Of a DNA stretch of 64,000 bases, positions 36,145 through 48,750 are shown one piece after another (position 1 is the stretch's first letter; every line of letters starts with the position of its first letter). This stretch comes from Protula sp. h YS-2021 (Eukaryota > Annelida > Polychaeta > Sabellida > Serpulidae), in NCBI GenBank assembly GCA_949752745.1, contig OX457031.1, positions 21,997,642 to 22,061,641 on the forward strand, in the 5' to 3' direction. The notes under the pieces were generated by a model. The model was not told the origin of the DNA. It did not search any database and worked only from the letters and a program-made list of their open reading frames with translations. Position numbers and translations under genes: made by a program.

Positions 36145-39100
36145 AAATCGATTTTCGTAAATGCCAATAAATACAGATACAATTTTGATCTTGACCAAAA
36201 AAGGGTTAAAATCAACAATTCTTTGGATTTTTTGCATTTCTCAGTTTTTGCTACGTTGCATGCGTATGTCAGGCTTTCTCTGTCTAAGCTCTCTAGGTGT
36301 ACTCTGGACAAAATCTACGTGGAAAAGAGAATAAAAATATGATATAGCTTTGAATCAGAATAATGGGTAAAATAACCCATGTGAAATCAATTATTTCCCC
36401 TGGGGAACTATATTACCTAAAGCACAGTGATATTATGCATACCCAAAGATAAACAAATATTGGCTAAATTTGCTAAACGTGCACATTTACCTTAATAATG
36501 CAGAACAAATGAAAAGACCTTATATAGACTTGTGTTTGAATAATAAATGTTCTTGGTGCATTCTCAAAGAATATAAATGTTTGATTGCACCGCTATCGTT
36601 GCCGAGCCAATTGGCAGTAAAAGCTTTTGAAACTGCACTGCCAATTTTATTCTGCTTATTTTTTCCTCACAATGTTCTACCTTAACAAACGATCCATGAA
36701 ACCAGATATTTTGGCTCCTCTCATCTTACTTATTAATTCTATCTTGTACAACACGCTATTGCAAAGCTGTTGTAGAAAATAGTGTGCAGGGAGAAGCAAG
36801 TTAGTTCTCTAGATGCAGTGTTTCAAAACATATCAGTCACCTGAGTAGAGAAATTCTGAAACAATCTGTAAATGCAAATTAAATAAGTAAATTACTTTGT
36901 TAAAATCTTGATGACTCGTTCGTTGTGCAGCTTAAACGGATCATATTGATTTTAACAAAATAATTCATCTATTTAACCTGGATTTCTGGAAATGAATTAG
37001 ATTTTGAGAAAGGCAGTAAAGGGCAAAGGTTAATGTACCAAGACGAACATCAAACGTTTAATTTTAACTTTGAATTAAAGCTTAAAAGTGTACTTTTATC
37101 TCTTATACTACACGAAATTATTGCAGTTTCAGGAGAGTACCTACAGCCAGGCCAAAAAGATCAGTGTCGGTTTGTTCAAGTGTAGCAGGGTTTTTACAAA
37201 TGCAAATGAAATCTCAATGTGCAAAGAAAATATAGGGGGCACAATTTTATTGAGTCACTGATGGCCAATATTGGCTGAAAAACAGAGTAACCATTGGCTG
37301 AAAAACAGAAATTTGTTGTTATGGTTTAAGGTCACATCTGCAAAAATGGTTACTCTTTACGGCATCCTTACGGCTATCGAATAGACAATTATTTGCCTTT
37401 GTATCCTATAAAGAAGAATGAGCCCAACACAAAACTAATTTAGAGTAACTACGGTTAACCTAATAATATCAAATAACAGCCAGGCTGTTGGCTTAAAGTG
37501 GTCAGATGAACCTCTGATGTGTGGATCGTATAGGGCTCATTACAGAGGGGCCATGTCGCTGTCAGTCTGGCTTAGAGGTTCCACCACAGTGGACGAGTGT
37601 CTCATTTTCGTTTCTGCAATGCATAAAGCCTGCAACATATTATTAGCTATCGCCCCTTACCAGACTTACAAACAAGTTATTAGACAGCTATAGTCGGTCA
37701 GTGACATATTATTCGAAAAGGACTTCAGCATTTACTGCAGCTTTTTATATACTTATATGTAATCTTGCTTTAGTGGGGGAAAGCCTGTGAGTGTTAGTAT
37801 ACATTTGCTATCAGACTTTTTATGAGCTTAATGTTTTCAACTCAATATTACTGCATTTAGTGACAGTATAGCAAATAATCAAAACTCCAACATACGGCAC
37901 AACAATAAGCACCAATTAGAATACTGCTGTCATCTGTTTATTTACAAATAAGCGAATTCGCACTTTGGTATCCACATAAAAATTTAGAGGTTTCGACTGC
38001 AATGCTGCGTTAAAAATGTAAAGTAATGACAGAAAAAGGGCAGAAAAAAAGAACAAAATTATAATTTACTAGAATCATATTTGCATACAGAATAACACGT
38101 AAAATGATTTAAACAACGCATATAAGCTTACTTCATTTTGAAGCGCCTGTATATCAGACTTTTTTTAATGTTTTCTTTATCGATTCCTTATACTTTAACC
38201 CAAAATAAATTGCAGCTGAAACATTCCCGTATGTGCAAACTGGAGTAAAAGTATATATTTTACCACCTTCAAAAGGACTGTAATATTAGCGTAGCCACAG
38301 CAACAGAATGCCCTGCATGTTGTAAGGAGATACTTTATGAATGTCCCTTTACTCGCCAGAAATGAGTAATACATGCATCTGAAGTTTATACTGAAGTGCA
38401 ATGTAACTAACAGTTGGCAAATACACAACCCCATGAGAGATCTGAACCTAACTAAAATAGCCTGACCCTTGCTGAAAATGCCTAACTTAACGACCAAAAA
38501 AGGAAATAAGTCTTTCAAGCTAATTAATAAATTCTAAAACTGATTTCTAAACTTAATTATTTTTCCATTTTTTTTAACCCATGACGTGAAATATAAGCTT
38601 TAAAACAGAACATTTTTGTGGTGGCACATTTGGGTTTCAAATCTACAATGTAAATAAAATAAGTTTCAGATTTTATAGCGAGGTCTTAATGGCCTTCCTG
38701 TTCGTTTGCTTAATTATCTTAAGTGATTGCAATAAGCAGTCTACATTACACAGTGTACATGCATTTAAATAATCGTCTGCAGGTCCTAGCCCTAGCTATC
38801 ACATAGCATCCAACCCATACTGTTTATAATGCTTTACTCCTCGAAATAACTCATGAAGGTTTCCTTGTATTGCTCGTAATCGAGAAATTTGATCTCAACT
38901 TCTATACTTTACTTTTGACTGCGTTTGCTCACCCACCAAACTGTTAGAATGTGAGGGCAGAAAGCCCGAGATGATTTGTCCTATGTCCTACAGCAGCATT
39001 AAGAACATTACATGTGCGATATCGCCGTGGATGATTCTTTACAGCGTTGATGAAGGATTGGGGTGTTGACTAGCCGTTGAAGTGGTGCGCTTAAGATTAT

Positions 39101-40106
39101 TTTTTCTCCCGATCCAATAACAAACCTTTTTCCTCTTGCATAAAGAAACATACTTTTGACAAAATGTGAAATATTGCTTTTCTTCTACTAAATAACTTGG
39201 TATCACTCTATGATTATTGCGTCGGCTGGTAACTATGAGAACAATAGTTCCATAGCTTTAAGTTAATCTTTCGGTATTGTCCCTTCCTATGCATTCAAAT
39301 GCACGTTCATATTTCTTTTCTGTGTTTATTCCGATTGTATTGTAAAAGGGAAGTAAACGAGACTTTTAAACAGTGTATAACAGTACAATTATTTAAAAAA
39401 ACATAAGAATGTTCTGTGAACAAATACTGTAAAACTTTATAAATCACAATAATGAGATGTAAACAAAACAGCAACATGAATTTGAGATTTTTAGCTATGA
39501 ATTTTTACATCATATTTAAATCATGGCTCATTTATCCTTGTGCTTCAGAGGAGATATTTTCAGATTTCATTATGGATTTTACACAGGTGTGTATGAGTGT
39601 GTGCATCCGAAGGGGGAGAACGTAAACCTTGTAAATAGCAAGAATATGGAAATTTCGGGGATTGGCGACTAGCAGTCCGTTAAATAAAAGCCCGGCATAG
39701 AGATTGCGCTTGAGTTTACATTCTTGAACATATATCTGATGCAAAGGGTATCGTGAAAATTTAAAATGTTACTTTTGAAATTTCTAAGATTTTGTGCATT
39801 TTTTTGTAGGAAGCTGGGAACGAAAAAAAATATGACCGCCAAGAATTAGAAAACCACTCAAACAAATTCAGCACAAGCTAAACATAAATTAAATTTGCAG
39901 CAAATATGGACACAAACTGCGATTAAGTCATGTAATAAAAATAACACCATATGGTATAGGAGTAAGTCGTTTTCTCCCACTGCAACAAGCAATATATGCC
40001 TGCAATGGAATCTCCATAGTTTATTGAATTCGTACGATTCAGTAAATTGCTTCAGTATGATTCCTTTTTTTCCCGTAACCTTGTTACCCGAACTCCTGTG
40101 AGACGG
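36145..40106. other. Non-coding, no clear feature
   Basis: Nearly 4 kb of AT-rich DNA. ATTGGCTGAAAAACAGA is duplicated at about 37273-37311. Open frames at 36470-36685 and 38195-38518 have no recognised domain or clear splice signals. Confidence 0.5.
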
Positions 40107-40150
40107 TTAGGTCTAGGACGACCAAATTTGGCACAGATATACTGTAGCAT
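40107..40150 (+). repeat. Possible dispersed repeat fragment
   Basis: GGTCTAGGACGACCAAATTT resembles the CTAGGACCACAAAACTTT start of the core at 42993-43032. The match is partial and the call is tentative. Confidence 0.3.
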
Positions 40151-41609
40151 GTTTGGTCGGTCTGCTTCAGTTTTTTAGAAATTCATTAACATTTTATATG
40201 CAACAATTGACATTGAAATTTTGCCAGTGAAACCTATTCTAAGCCATGTTATACTCTATGATATAGCGAACGCTATTGATCTCTCTACTACCAATCAAGA
40301 GTGAGCATTGCGCGTATTTGTAATGTGCTGTAACTTTGTAGTTAGGCTGAACAGCAAATATCTCCGACGCCATGCTTATCTCCCACGCTTTGGAGATGCT
40401 CACCTTTAACGCTTCGTATTAAGTTGTTTTCACATCATAAATACCATTTCATGCCTCCTTAACTTGCTAAAAATTGATACAACACGCGCCCATTTGTTGT
40501 AAGAGTGTTACGATATAACATTACATTAACGTTTATTGCGTCATTATAAATTTATTTATCCCAATAAATATTTTAATGTTCCAACAACGTCAAGCATACG
40601 ATGATTTTGGAAAACATTACAAAAAAGGGATGGAAAAACTGGCATCCTTACCTAATGACCACCGGTTATAATACCACAGTTCATATGACCACCATCGAAA
40701 TGAAAAACTGCTTATTTGACCACCAGATCATTTTTCCTGATTTTTGTTTATTTTCTGTTGGGAAGGGGCAGAATTTTCAGCCATGTTTTTCTGAATTTTA
40801 CTACTTAAGAGGGGCTGCCCCTTAACTTCACAGCGTCTACCTACTGACTTATTTAGAGTCGGGAGAATTACATATAGACGTCGCGAAAATATTATTAACA
40901 TCACCAAGTGATAGTCATAAGGAATAGTATTCATCTCTCTTTGGGTCATCGGGTAACACAGAATATGCATGAAGTCAGTTTCCGCGAATATATTTGCGAA
41001 TATCCCAAATTTTTAGTCTTTCGATTTTCGTTCTTTTTCTTTTTCAAATCCACCAGTCATTACCAGTTCCAGACTTAAATTTCACTGAAGTTGGCAATGC
41101 GAAAGGTTCATTGATTCGTTATCTATAAAAAGGTTCTAAGGGTGAACATATTAAAACTTCACAACAGCATAAGTATAAAAAGAGGAGGGAGAGAGGGGGA
41201 GGATGAGAGTCGATGTATCAAAATATCAAAAAAAAAATAGACTGGGAAGGCTATAGCGGAACTATCAGAATCATAACGGTATGAAAACTAAGTGAACCAG
41301 CTGTATGTATTCGACAATTCTACCTTTAAAGTGATATTAAAAGTTAGGGTGTTAAACGGCTGTTTCTTTCCAGCCAAGTTGTCAGAATTCGCGTCTCAAG
41401 CACAGATTCAACCAAAATGTAGTCAAATGAACTGGAATAAAAGAAGAAACGTTTTGGGTAAACTGTATTTCCTCTCTTTTTTTCTCGATTGAACAATACA
41501 CACAGATACAAAAAATCAAAGCTGAAACACTTAAAGTGGTAAAAGTCCAAAGCCTAACCAAAGGGATGTAGCTCCATGGGTTTGAATAACTAAACACTAA
41601 GTTGCGGGG
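40151..41609. other. Non-coding, no clear feature
   Basis: No supportable exon or repeat was seen in this AT-rich stretch. Confidence 0.5.
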
Positions 41610-42300
41610 GTGACCCTAGCGACGGTGGATATGCGCTTCCCCTCCAATGGCTATTTTCTCGATCCGGCTATCTCGCGATCCAGTATCACCACATGTCTGA
41701 CTACTCCCAACAGCAAAAGGACATCAATTCTTCCAGCATTGTGTGACCCAGCGAATGGGATGTGTGCGAGGGCGAATGAAGTGATACACCTGTCCCCACA
41801 ACGTTAGTGCTGCGTCGACGGACGTGTTTGTCGGGCGAGGGCTGAAGACTCAAGGCTGTTGAAGCAGTCCGTTTTGATATTATAAAACACACGCAGTACG
41901 AGAATCTCCCTCAAATATATATTAGGCGAAGGCGTTACTTGTAGAACCCCGGTTCAACGAGAGTCACGGTGTTGTCTGTGAAAACGGTCTATTTCGCCGC
42001 ATGCGAGGAGCGGCGAACATCGCCTGATCGCAAGGAAAACGGCATGACCACGGGGAGGTATATTCAGTGACCAGTTGCAGCATAGTCAGCCTATTGCTCA
42101 CCGCTTGGAGATGTGGACGGCAACCGCCGTTTCAGGACTTGTGTCCGTAACAGAGCACGGCTTTCTCCATGGCGAAATTGCACGAACCGTTGAAGGAGCT
42201 GTAGAGCACTCTGACTGCTGCAAGGCTGCGGCGCGCATCGCTGTTGATACGCGCTGGGTGGTTCGGACGGCGTAGCGAGTGTTCAGTGCAATGATGAGAG
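41610..42300 (-). pseudogene. Probable BEL/Pao retrotransposon protease remnant in a GC- and CpG-rich patch
   Basis: G+C is about 52-60% in sampled 60-bp blocks, against a low-GC background, and CpG is frequent. The minus strand around 41650-41800 reads HIPFAGSHN then GRIDVLLLLGVVRHVVI. This resembles the pattern around the second half of BEL/Pao (A17-type) aspartic proteases: a leucine-rich lead, an ADP-like motif, then GRIDVLLG. Farther upstream on the minus strand, fragments such as TSPETAVAVH recall the protease N-terminal part. Stops and frame changes show decay. No LTRs, RT or integrase were seen nearby. The family call rests on one short motif region. The alternative is an unrelated GC-rich element. 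Confidence 0.45.
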
Positions 42301-42562
42301 GAATGTGCGAAGCGACCTAGCTGAACTTAAAGACTAAGCTCTGAAGTTCGCGTTTCAAAACACGTTTGATGGGCGTAATGACCCCGAGGCTACTTAAATC
42401 GCGAGTCTCTGTAGCTTGTAATGTGGAATTGAAAGGGTGCACGACAACGTGCTTATCCTTATTCCCAGGAATCTGAGTCACTGAGTTGGAGAAATGCACT
42501 TCTTCCAGTTGATAGAAAGACTGAGCGAAGCTAACAATTGGATACGACCAGAGATAGAACTA
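42301..42562. other. Non-coding flank of the GC-rich patch
   Basis: Nothing recognised. It may contain more of the retroelement's gag region, but I cannot show it. Confidence 0.4.
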
Positions 42563-42820
42563 TTTTGAGCTAATTTCGACCCTTTGAACCTATAAAAGCG
42601 TTATGTAAGGGATACCTAGGCTGTCTTGACCTCTTCGGTCATGGTCAATATCGAAAACCGGAAGTTCCAAAAAAGGTTAGAAGTAATGCAATTTTAAGCT
42701 TATTTTCGACCGCTTTGGCCTAAAAGAGAAGATGTAAGGGAAGACGTGCCTTGGTGACCTTCACTTCCTCCTTCTTGGTCAATTCTGAATTTTAAGGGTT
42801 CAGAATAGTATTTTTGTGGT
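42563..42820 (+). repeat. Two tandem ~129-bp modules
   Basis: Copies begin TTTTGAGCTAATTTCGACC at 42563 and TTTTAAGCTTATTTTCGACC at 42692. Both continue with a GGCCT/AACCT step, ATGTAAGGGA, TTGACC/GTGACC and TTGGTCAAT/ATGGTCAAT. Diverged direct duplication within a dispersed repeat. Confidence 0.65.
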
Positions 42821-42992
42821 CCTCAAGTGTAATTTTCACAACTCGGTAGCGAAGCGAAAATGGTCCAGTTTTAACACTTGAAAAGTCTTTGACTTGGTCA
42901 AGGCTTACATGAATTTGGGCGGAAAGCCGTTTGGCTATTATCGTGACAGTAAAAATTCATTTTCTTGTCTCAGCTCTTTGAAACTACAGGCC

Positions 42993-43032
42993 CTAGGACC
43001 ACAAAACTTTGTACTTATGTAGAACTTGATCT
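42993..43032 (+). repeat. 40-nt core shared with 2922-2961
   Basis: Plus-strand partner of the minus-strand copy 40 kb away, about 34 of 40 identical. It lies 170 bp after the tandem modules and may belong to the same repeat. Confidence 0.65.
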
Positions 43033-44928
43033 ACGATTACGATTTGGTTTTCATGCTTAAAACACCATGCGAACACAGCTGATTTTAGAATAAATAAATA
43101 CAGCACATTTAAAAGCAAAGTAACGGTTGAGCAAAACAGCGAGCTCTGCCTGCATAGAGAAAAAGTGCCAATCCGTCCAATCAATAAAGCCGTTGAGCCA
43201 ACATAACCAAGCAGTTGAACCTTATAAGCCGCATACGTGCTGCGCCATAAGCTCTCTACTCAGTTGTATTACAGACTATGCGGCTTGTAAAATAAATTTG
43301 TGTTGTTCAAGAAATAATAAGTCGTTCAAAGAAATATTTTTAACTTTGAATGCTTATCAAGTTTTGAATATTTCGCTTGAGAAATGCGGTTCTAGTTTAG
43401 TTTTGACTTAATACAAATCGCTGCTAACTTTGCTGCAAGCAAAAGTAAGTCGCAGAAGTTTGGGTCGCTAAGAGAACTTGATGATGCACCCTGCAGTTGA
43501 TGAATAAAGCATGAAAAAGGCTGATTTATATATAGCAGCAATTCGCTCAAGGGTAGGCACTTGGCCAATGAGCACAGAGCGCGACGTGTATCGTAATGAC
43601 GAAGTGGCGACAAGATGCCTGGGGTGGACATCGCGCGTTTTCACTGTCGTAAATCTAGGGAGTCGGAAGTTTGCCGATCATAGGTCGAGTTTAGAGGATT
43701 ATTCCAACCAAATACAAGCCAGGAAAAATTTCGTTCTCTTTTATTTACACAGTGGGACCTGTCATAAAGTATACGCCAGCGACCGTTTTAAACGAAAACA
43801 AAAACCGAACCCGCCCTTTCTTGTGCATGTCTATCTTGCTCCAATACAGAAAACATCAATTTTTCTTCCTTTGTGCGACGGGCCACACAAAACAAATACG
43901 GGCTGCTTATGTAAGATCTCGCTATCCATTCCCTACTGGCTAAATCTGTTCATGCTTTGTTATCATTCATTTTTAGTAAATTTTTAGTAATTTGCGTTTT
44001 GGGCGAGTTCTGCGGAAACGATTTACAGAGAAAAAAAGAAAAAAAATCGCGAACGTAATTTTAAGACCGTCTGAAAATGTTGCGGCCAGAAACGGACACA
44101 GACTTAACATTCAAATGGCTTGTCTTGGGGCACTCAGTCATAGCACACATCGCACACAAATTGCGAATGCTTTTTTACATGGGCATTTTTACCTTGGGCT
44201 GTATATATAAGTTTAAAAAAAAACAAGCAAACTAATTACATCACTCGCAGACATCATTCCCGGCATTACCAGACCCGAGCATTTCCGCAGTGAGTTTTGC
44301 TACCACAAAACAGACAATTACACACGTAGGCTTAATGACAAATACTACGCTTAACTACTCTTAACGAAATTACGCAGAAGATATTTTACTTGAATACCGC
44401 ACAGCCTTTATGACCTATTCTAGGACGAAGATCATTAAGGGTTTACTCTGCGTGTGTCCTCCTAAACTGAGTTACAATAACCCATGCAGTTATGACGGTG
44501 ATGCCGCTAGAGGATAAGCAAATCTATGCTGTAAGTCTGATACAATTCTACTCTCTCATGAGTCTATAGATACCTTTGAGTCAAATAGGTTAGGAATCTT
44601 ATAATGACAAATTAATATCTTTTGAAATCTCTTATATAATCTTCATTGCTTAAATAACGAAGATAAGAAACAAATTTTGACTGTCCTAACTTAACTGTAA
44701 ACAATGTTTTTACCGTATGCGAGTGATTAACTGCTGACAGAAAGTTAGGAATTCATTAGCAAAGGGTTAACACTATATTCAGTGGGCTTCACAATTTTTG
44801 AGTTGGATGGCGGGGGGGGGGGGTGGGAGTCCTTAGTTCCTACTTTATCGATGGTCGTGTTTGGTGAGGGTTTTCGTAAACGTTCCAGAAACGACTTGCA
44901 GTTCAACACTCCCTGTCCCACAATTCAA
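43033..44928. other. Non-coding, one unrecognised ORF
   Basis: A 158-codon plus-strand frame at 43511-43987 is the longest open frame outside obvious repeats, but I recognise no domain. An inverted pair at 43222-43235 and 43277-43290 (13 of 14) precedes an AATAAA at about 43291. A 12-bp G run is at 44812-44823. Confidence 0.4.
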
Positions 44929-45183
44929 AATTGAAGGGGTCCATGCATAAACTTGACAACTCCACTTATCAGGAAAATGCACTATTACCACCACGGTATT
45001 TCTTGGCCTCTGTTCTATCTCATATGTAAGTCTTACACCTCAAAACTGATTAGAAGTGGGCATTTTTTAGGAAAAGGCGATGGGAAAAACCTATGTTTGT
45101 TACTAAAATTTCAAACTTTAAAAGCGTTTTTCTCCACTGCTGATAACTGCAGTTATCAGGTTTATGCATGGACCCCTTCAATT
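44929..45183. mobile_element. MITE with perfect 24-bp terminal inverted repeats
   Basis: The ends are exact inverted copies (AATTGAAGGGGTCCATGC and onward) at 44929-44952 and 45160-45183. If the outer AATT is a target duplication, the inverted repeat starts GAAGGGG. A perfect 20-bp palindrome centred on CTGCAG lies at 45140-45159, just inside the right end. The element is 255 bp and has no coding sequence. Perfect ends suggest a fairly recent insertion. Confidence 0.7.
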
Positions 45184-47287
45184 GTTACCTAACCCAAGAT
45201 CTCCCTTCCGTTCGAACGTATATACTTGATTTACGGGAGAAGTGTCATCCCAGCAGCCTACCAGTACCACTGAGGTGCGACTATCCACACGCGAGCCTCT
45301 CCACGATGCAATACGATTTTATAACATTCCAGAATATCAAGATCATTGTCTTCAGTACTTATTGTAGCATTGTTTGACATTGATATTCAGTCTGTGATCA
45401 GATATAAAACAATGTAGAAAATATCACATGTGAGATCCAAGGCTGATGGTTTTGCATATTCAGCCCTTACTTCATACAGATCGCGGGTTAGAGACAAAAA
45501 CCAACGCAGTTATATTTACAGCATATTGGAGCTACAGCGAAGCTGTTTTCAGCAGCAGGCGCGTGATGTAGTAACTTCTATGTACAATTTTCAAGACGCA
45601 GAGCAATTTTTTCTGAAAAAGTGTTATTTTAATCCATTGATTAATTACTTTGTTTAGTCGAATTGTCTCTCATAAAACCACTGTATTTTGTACAATTATT
45701 TTATGTATATTATATATAGTATACTATAATATCAGTGGTATCTTCTTACCAACAGTAGCGGAATCCGTCATTAGTGCAATGCAAATTTATAACATCGCGA
45801 AATAGCAAATGGTGTCGTTGTTGTTGTTTTTTTTTTTTTAGAAAAGGTAAGCAAAGCCAATAATTTCCTAGAAGAAGCTGTGGCGAAGGACTGAAAACCC
45901 CAATGTTGTGCGTTGGAACCCGTTGCTATAAAACAGCTGAACTCTGAGGAAATCAATCTGTTGTGTATGAACACAGAGTGGATGAATATTTTAAACAGTA
46001 GGGCCTCTTTTTTCTGAGTACTCTTTTCGCCTAATTCCCAGTGGGTCTGCGGAGTAAACAGGTGTTATACACAAGAGACTGAACCACCATAGAGGTGGGC
46101 AGTTGGAGAACAACGGGTTGGAACCCCGTCAGCGGTGGAAGGGGGAAGATTTCTTTGCCCTCCAGCACCGACTCACGGAACAACAATGGATTAATAGCTC
46201 TTCTTATCCAATAATTCAAAATTACCTGGTCTTTCGACTTACCTTTAAAAATCCTACAATTTCCTTAAACTAAATGTTTATTAGACACCTGTTAAATATA
46301 CGAGTCACTTTGACGTAAGAAGACTGCAAGATAATAAAATATGCAGACTACTTAAGAGTTTATCTTACCGCTTTCAGACATCAAAATAAACATTTATGCA
46401 TTAAGAACCCAAAGCTTGGAAATGCAAGAGGGACAATCATATCGAGTTCTCAGCATACATTTCAAACATCTACACCGGCGTGTGAGCGCTTTTTTCCTGT
46501 GCACCATCACACACCTTCAGAGCTCTCTTACTTGAGTACAATTTTCTTCTGAATGCATTTTTGATGAACAGACTTGCAACAAGCTTTTGTAAGTCTATTC
46601 AAGTAATCTCCCAGACATTGTCTCTTCAATTCATCGAAGAAGAAGAAAAAAATCCGTTGGACAGAAACATTGAACAAAACATTTAAATTGTTAATATTTC
46701 AGTTTCTATTGTGACGACAGCTTCTACATTTTAACCACACTCAGATCCATGACATTTTACGAGGTCTTTCTTGTGAAGCCCACATTCTGATAAACAGCAA
46801 TTTAATGTGAGATAAAGATATTTCTCTCGTTCCCTGCTCTGCATATCAACATCGCTTCATGTCTTTGAAGATCTTAAACAAGTTCTAGTCTCCAACCCTA
46901 TGACTGGCATTTGGGAAAAAAGGAAAACAAATATCCTTGGGTCTTTAAAGCTGTGAGTGTTGTGACGTAAAAGTAGTTCCGGTAAAGTCTTGCTCCAGTC
47001 AGTTACACAGAAGTAGGTCAGACTGAAGATCTCATGCATAAAACGAAATCATTGATCCCATATCATCATCATGATTCATTGAGTAATCTTACTTTATATT
47101 TCAAAATGTACCCGTAAAAGTTATATCAATATGACTTATGACATATAACCAAAAATGTTCATTATTCTTCGCATAGGAATACAGAAACATAAACATACCC
47201 CAATTAGAAGAAAACTCCTTTTCGGTTTTATATATGCACCATGCTTAGCCAGTGACGGGTAATCAGAGAATCACAACACATCCCTTT
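45184..47287. other. Non-coding, one unrecognised ORF
   Basis: The plus-strand frame 45430-45657 has protein-like composition (RSYIYSILELQRSCFQQQAR) but no recognised domain. The rest is AT-rich without features. Confidence 0.45.
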
Positions 47288-47708
47288 CAGTAAACACGCT
47301 GGATACGGCAGCCAGATGAAGGCAGTTCTCACGACATTTATAGAACCACGTTACACAGCAGCTTGGGGAAAGATATATGACCCATTTGTCCAGGTTGTTG
47401 TTTCGTTGTGACAACGACGCCTATACAGCGTCGATTTTTTCCATGTCTGTACAATGTTGCACCACAGACGTTGATTAAACGTCCACAAAAAGGGGTGTGG
47501 GGTTTTGGTTGCCACCAAAAGCAACGTCTAAACAACGTTGCTTATCCAAAGTATTTTTAATCTTGCATCCAAGGCGTTGATTAGACGTTGATCTAGGGTC
47601 GCGACCAATCACAACCATATCACAACTAAATTTTATATGTTGCGACTTGGTCGGCTTGGCGTCTTGACCTGAAATCGACGTTAGATGGACATCGGGGCGT
47701 TTGATGGG
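47288..47708 (-). mobile_element. ACGTTG-family non-autonomous element, copy 1 (partial)
   Basis: The right end, as reverse complement, reads CCCATCAAACG and then aligns with the left ends of the copies at 49743 and 62573 (AACGTYGATTT, then CGACCAAGTCGCAACAT, then GGTTGTGATTGG). Internal motifs CAACGTCTAAACAACGTTGC and GACGTTGATTAAACGTC are typical of the family. The left limit, at a CAGTAAACAC motif, is uncertain. Confidence 0.55.
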
Positions 47709-48106
47709 ATAACATGACGAAACAATGCGTGGCCGTTATAACATGTTACATCACGTAGACATTAAACAAGTGGATTTAACATTAAAAAAAGAAAACCTGT
47801 CATTACATTCTTGGTAATAAATCAAGGGCTCTTCCTAGCATATTTAACTGACGGAAAACGGAAGAAATAAAAGGGCAAAACTATGAAGTAAGGCAGGAAA
47901 CATGCCACCATGCATTACGGCCAAGTTTATTCGTTAATACACAGACTGTAAAATGCCAGTTTTTTTTATAATGCAATTAATGTATTGTTGATATTTGAGC
48001 ATGCCCGTTAATTTTTGATGAATTGCTCAATGGGATAAATAGCAGCTTTTGGGTTTAATTACACAAAGTATGCATTTTAAGCGTTTAGGTTTGAGCTAGT
48101 AATCCC
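47709..48106. other. Non-coding spacer
   Basis: AT-rich, nothing recognised. Confidence 0.5.
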
Positions 48107-48390
48107 GGGGAAGGGGGGGGGGGGCACTCAGGTACCACACACTGCTTGTCCACGACTTTTTAAAACGACCCCTAAAAGCGGAGTGTTAAACTATAAATAA
48201 TGTCCCCTATTTAACGCGGAGTACAATTCTGAAAGAACCCCCTTTTTGTGGTTAATGCGGAGTACTGATTGTCAGAATGAAAATTATTCCCTTCCCTTTA
48301 ACCCAATTGGCATTCCGCGCGGACCGCACCTGACCTCAAAATTACCCCCTTTTTCCGCGTTTTTTTTTTTTTGGACACGCATGGTACAAA
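48107..48390 (+). repeat. Dispersed repeat family (TTTTAAAACGACCCC), copy 3
   Basis: A 12-bp G run (48113-48124) leads into GCACTCAGGTACC, CTTTTTAAAACGACCCC, AAGCGGAGTG and several GCGGAGTAC-type units. Same order as the copies at 31950 and 33305. Confidence 0.7.
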
Positions 48391-48594
48391 GTAGAGCCAC
48401 TGAACATGTAATGTGTAGTACAAGCATTTATATGGGAGTAGCAAGCGTACAATTGACCATTCTAGATGAAGGCATAAGTGAAAAGCAGGCTGGTGAGATA
48501 ACAGACATTTGCAGCAATATTTTGGATAATTTTCTTGGGGAAAGGAAATTTTCAGCCACACTCCATATTTGGAATAGCAGGCACAATAAAATTA

Positions 48595-48750
48595 CAGTGG
48601 AACCCCAATAATAGAACCACTAATGGGGCTGAACGAAAGTGGTCCGAATTCTTGGGTGGTTCTTCATCATTTGAGTTCACCCAGAACATGACTATTTTCA
48701 AAGTGGTCCCATTTGTGGGGCAGTCCCATCTGTACGATGGTCCTCTCCTG
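48595..48750. mobile_element. pogo/Tigger-like MITE, 156 bp
   Basis: It starts CAGTGGAACCCC and ends with the reverse complement of CAGGAGAGGACC, with TA on both sides (48593-48594 and 48751-48752). The interior holds GTGGTCCGAATTC, similar to motifs in the fragments at 59.3, 60.1 and 63.7 kb. Confidence 0.55.
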
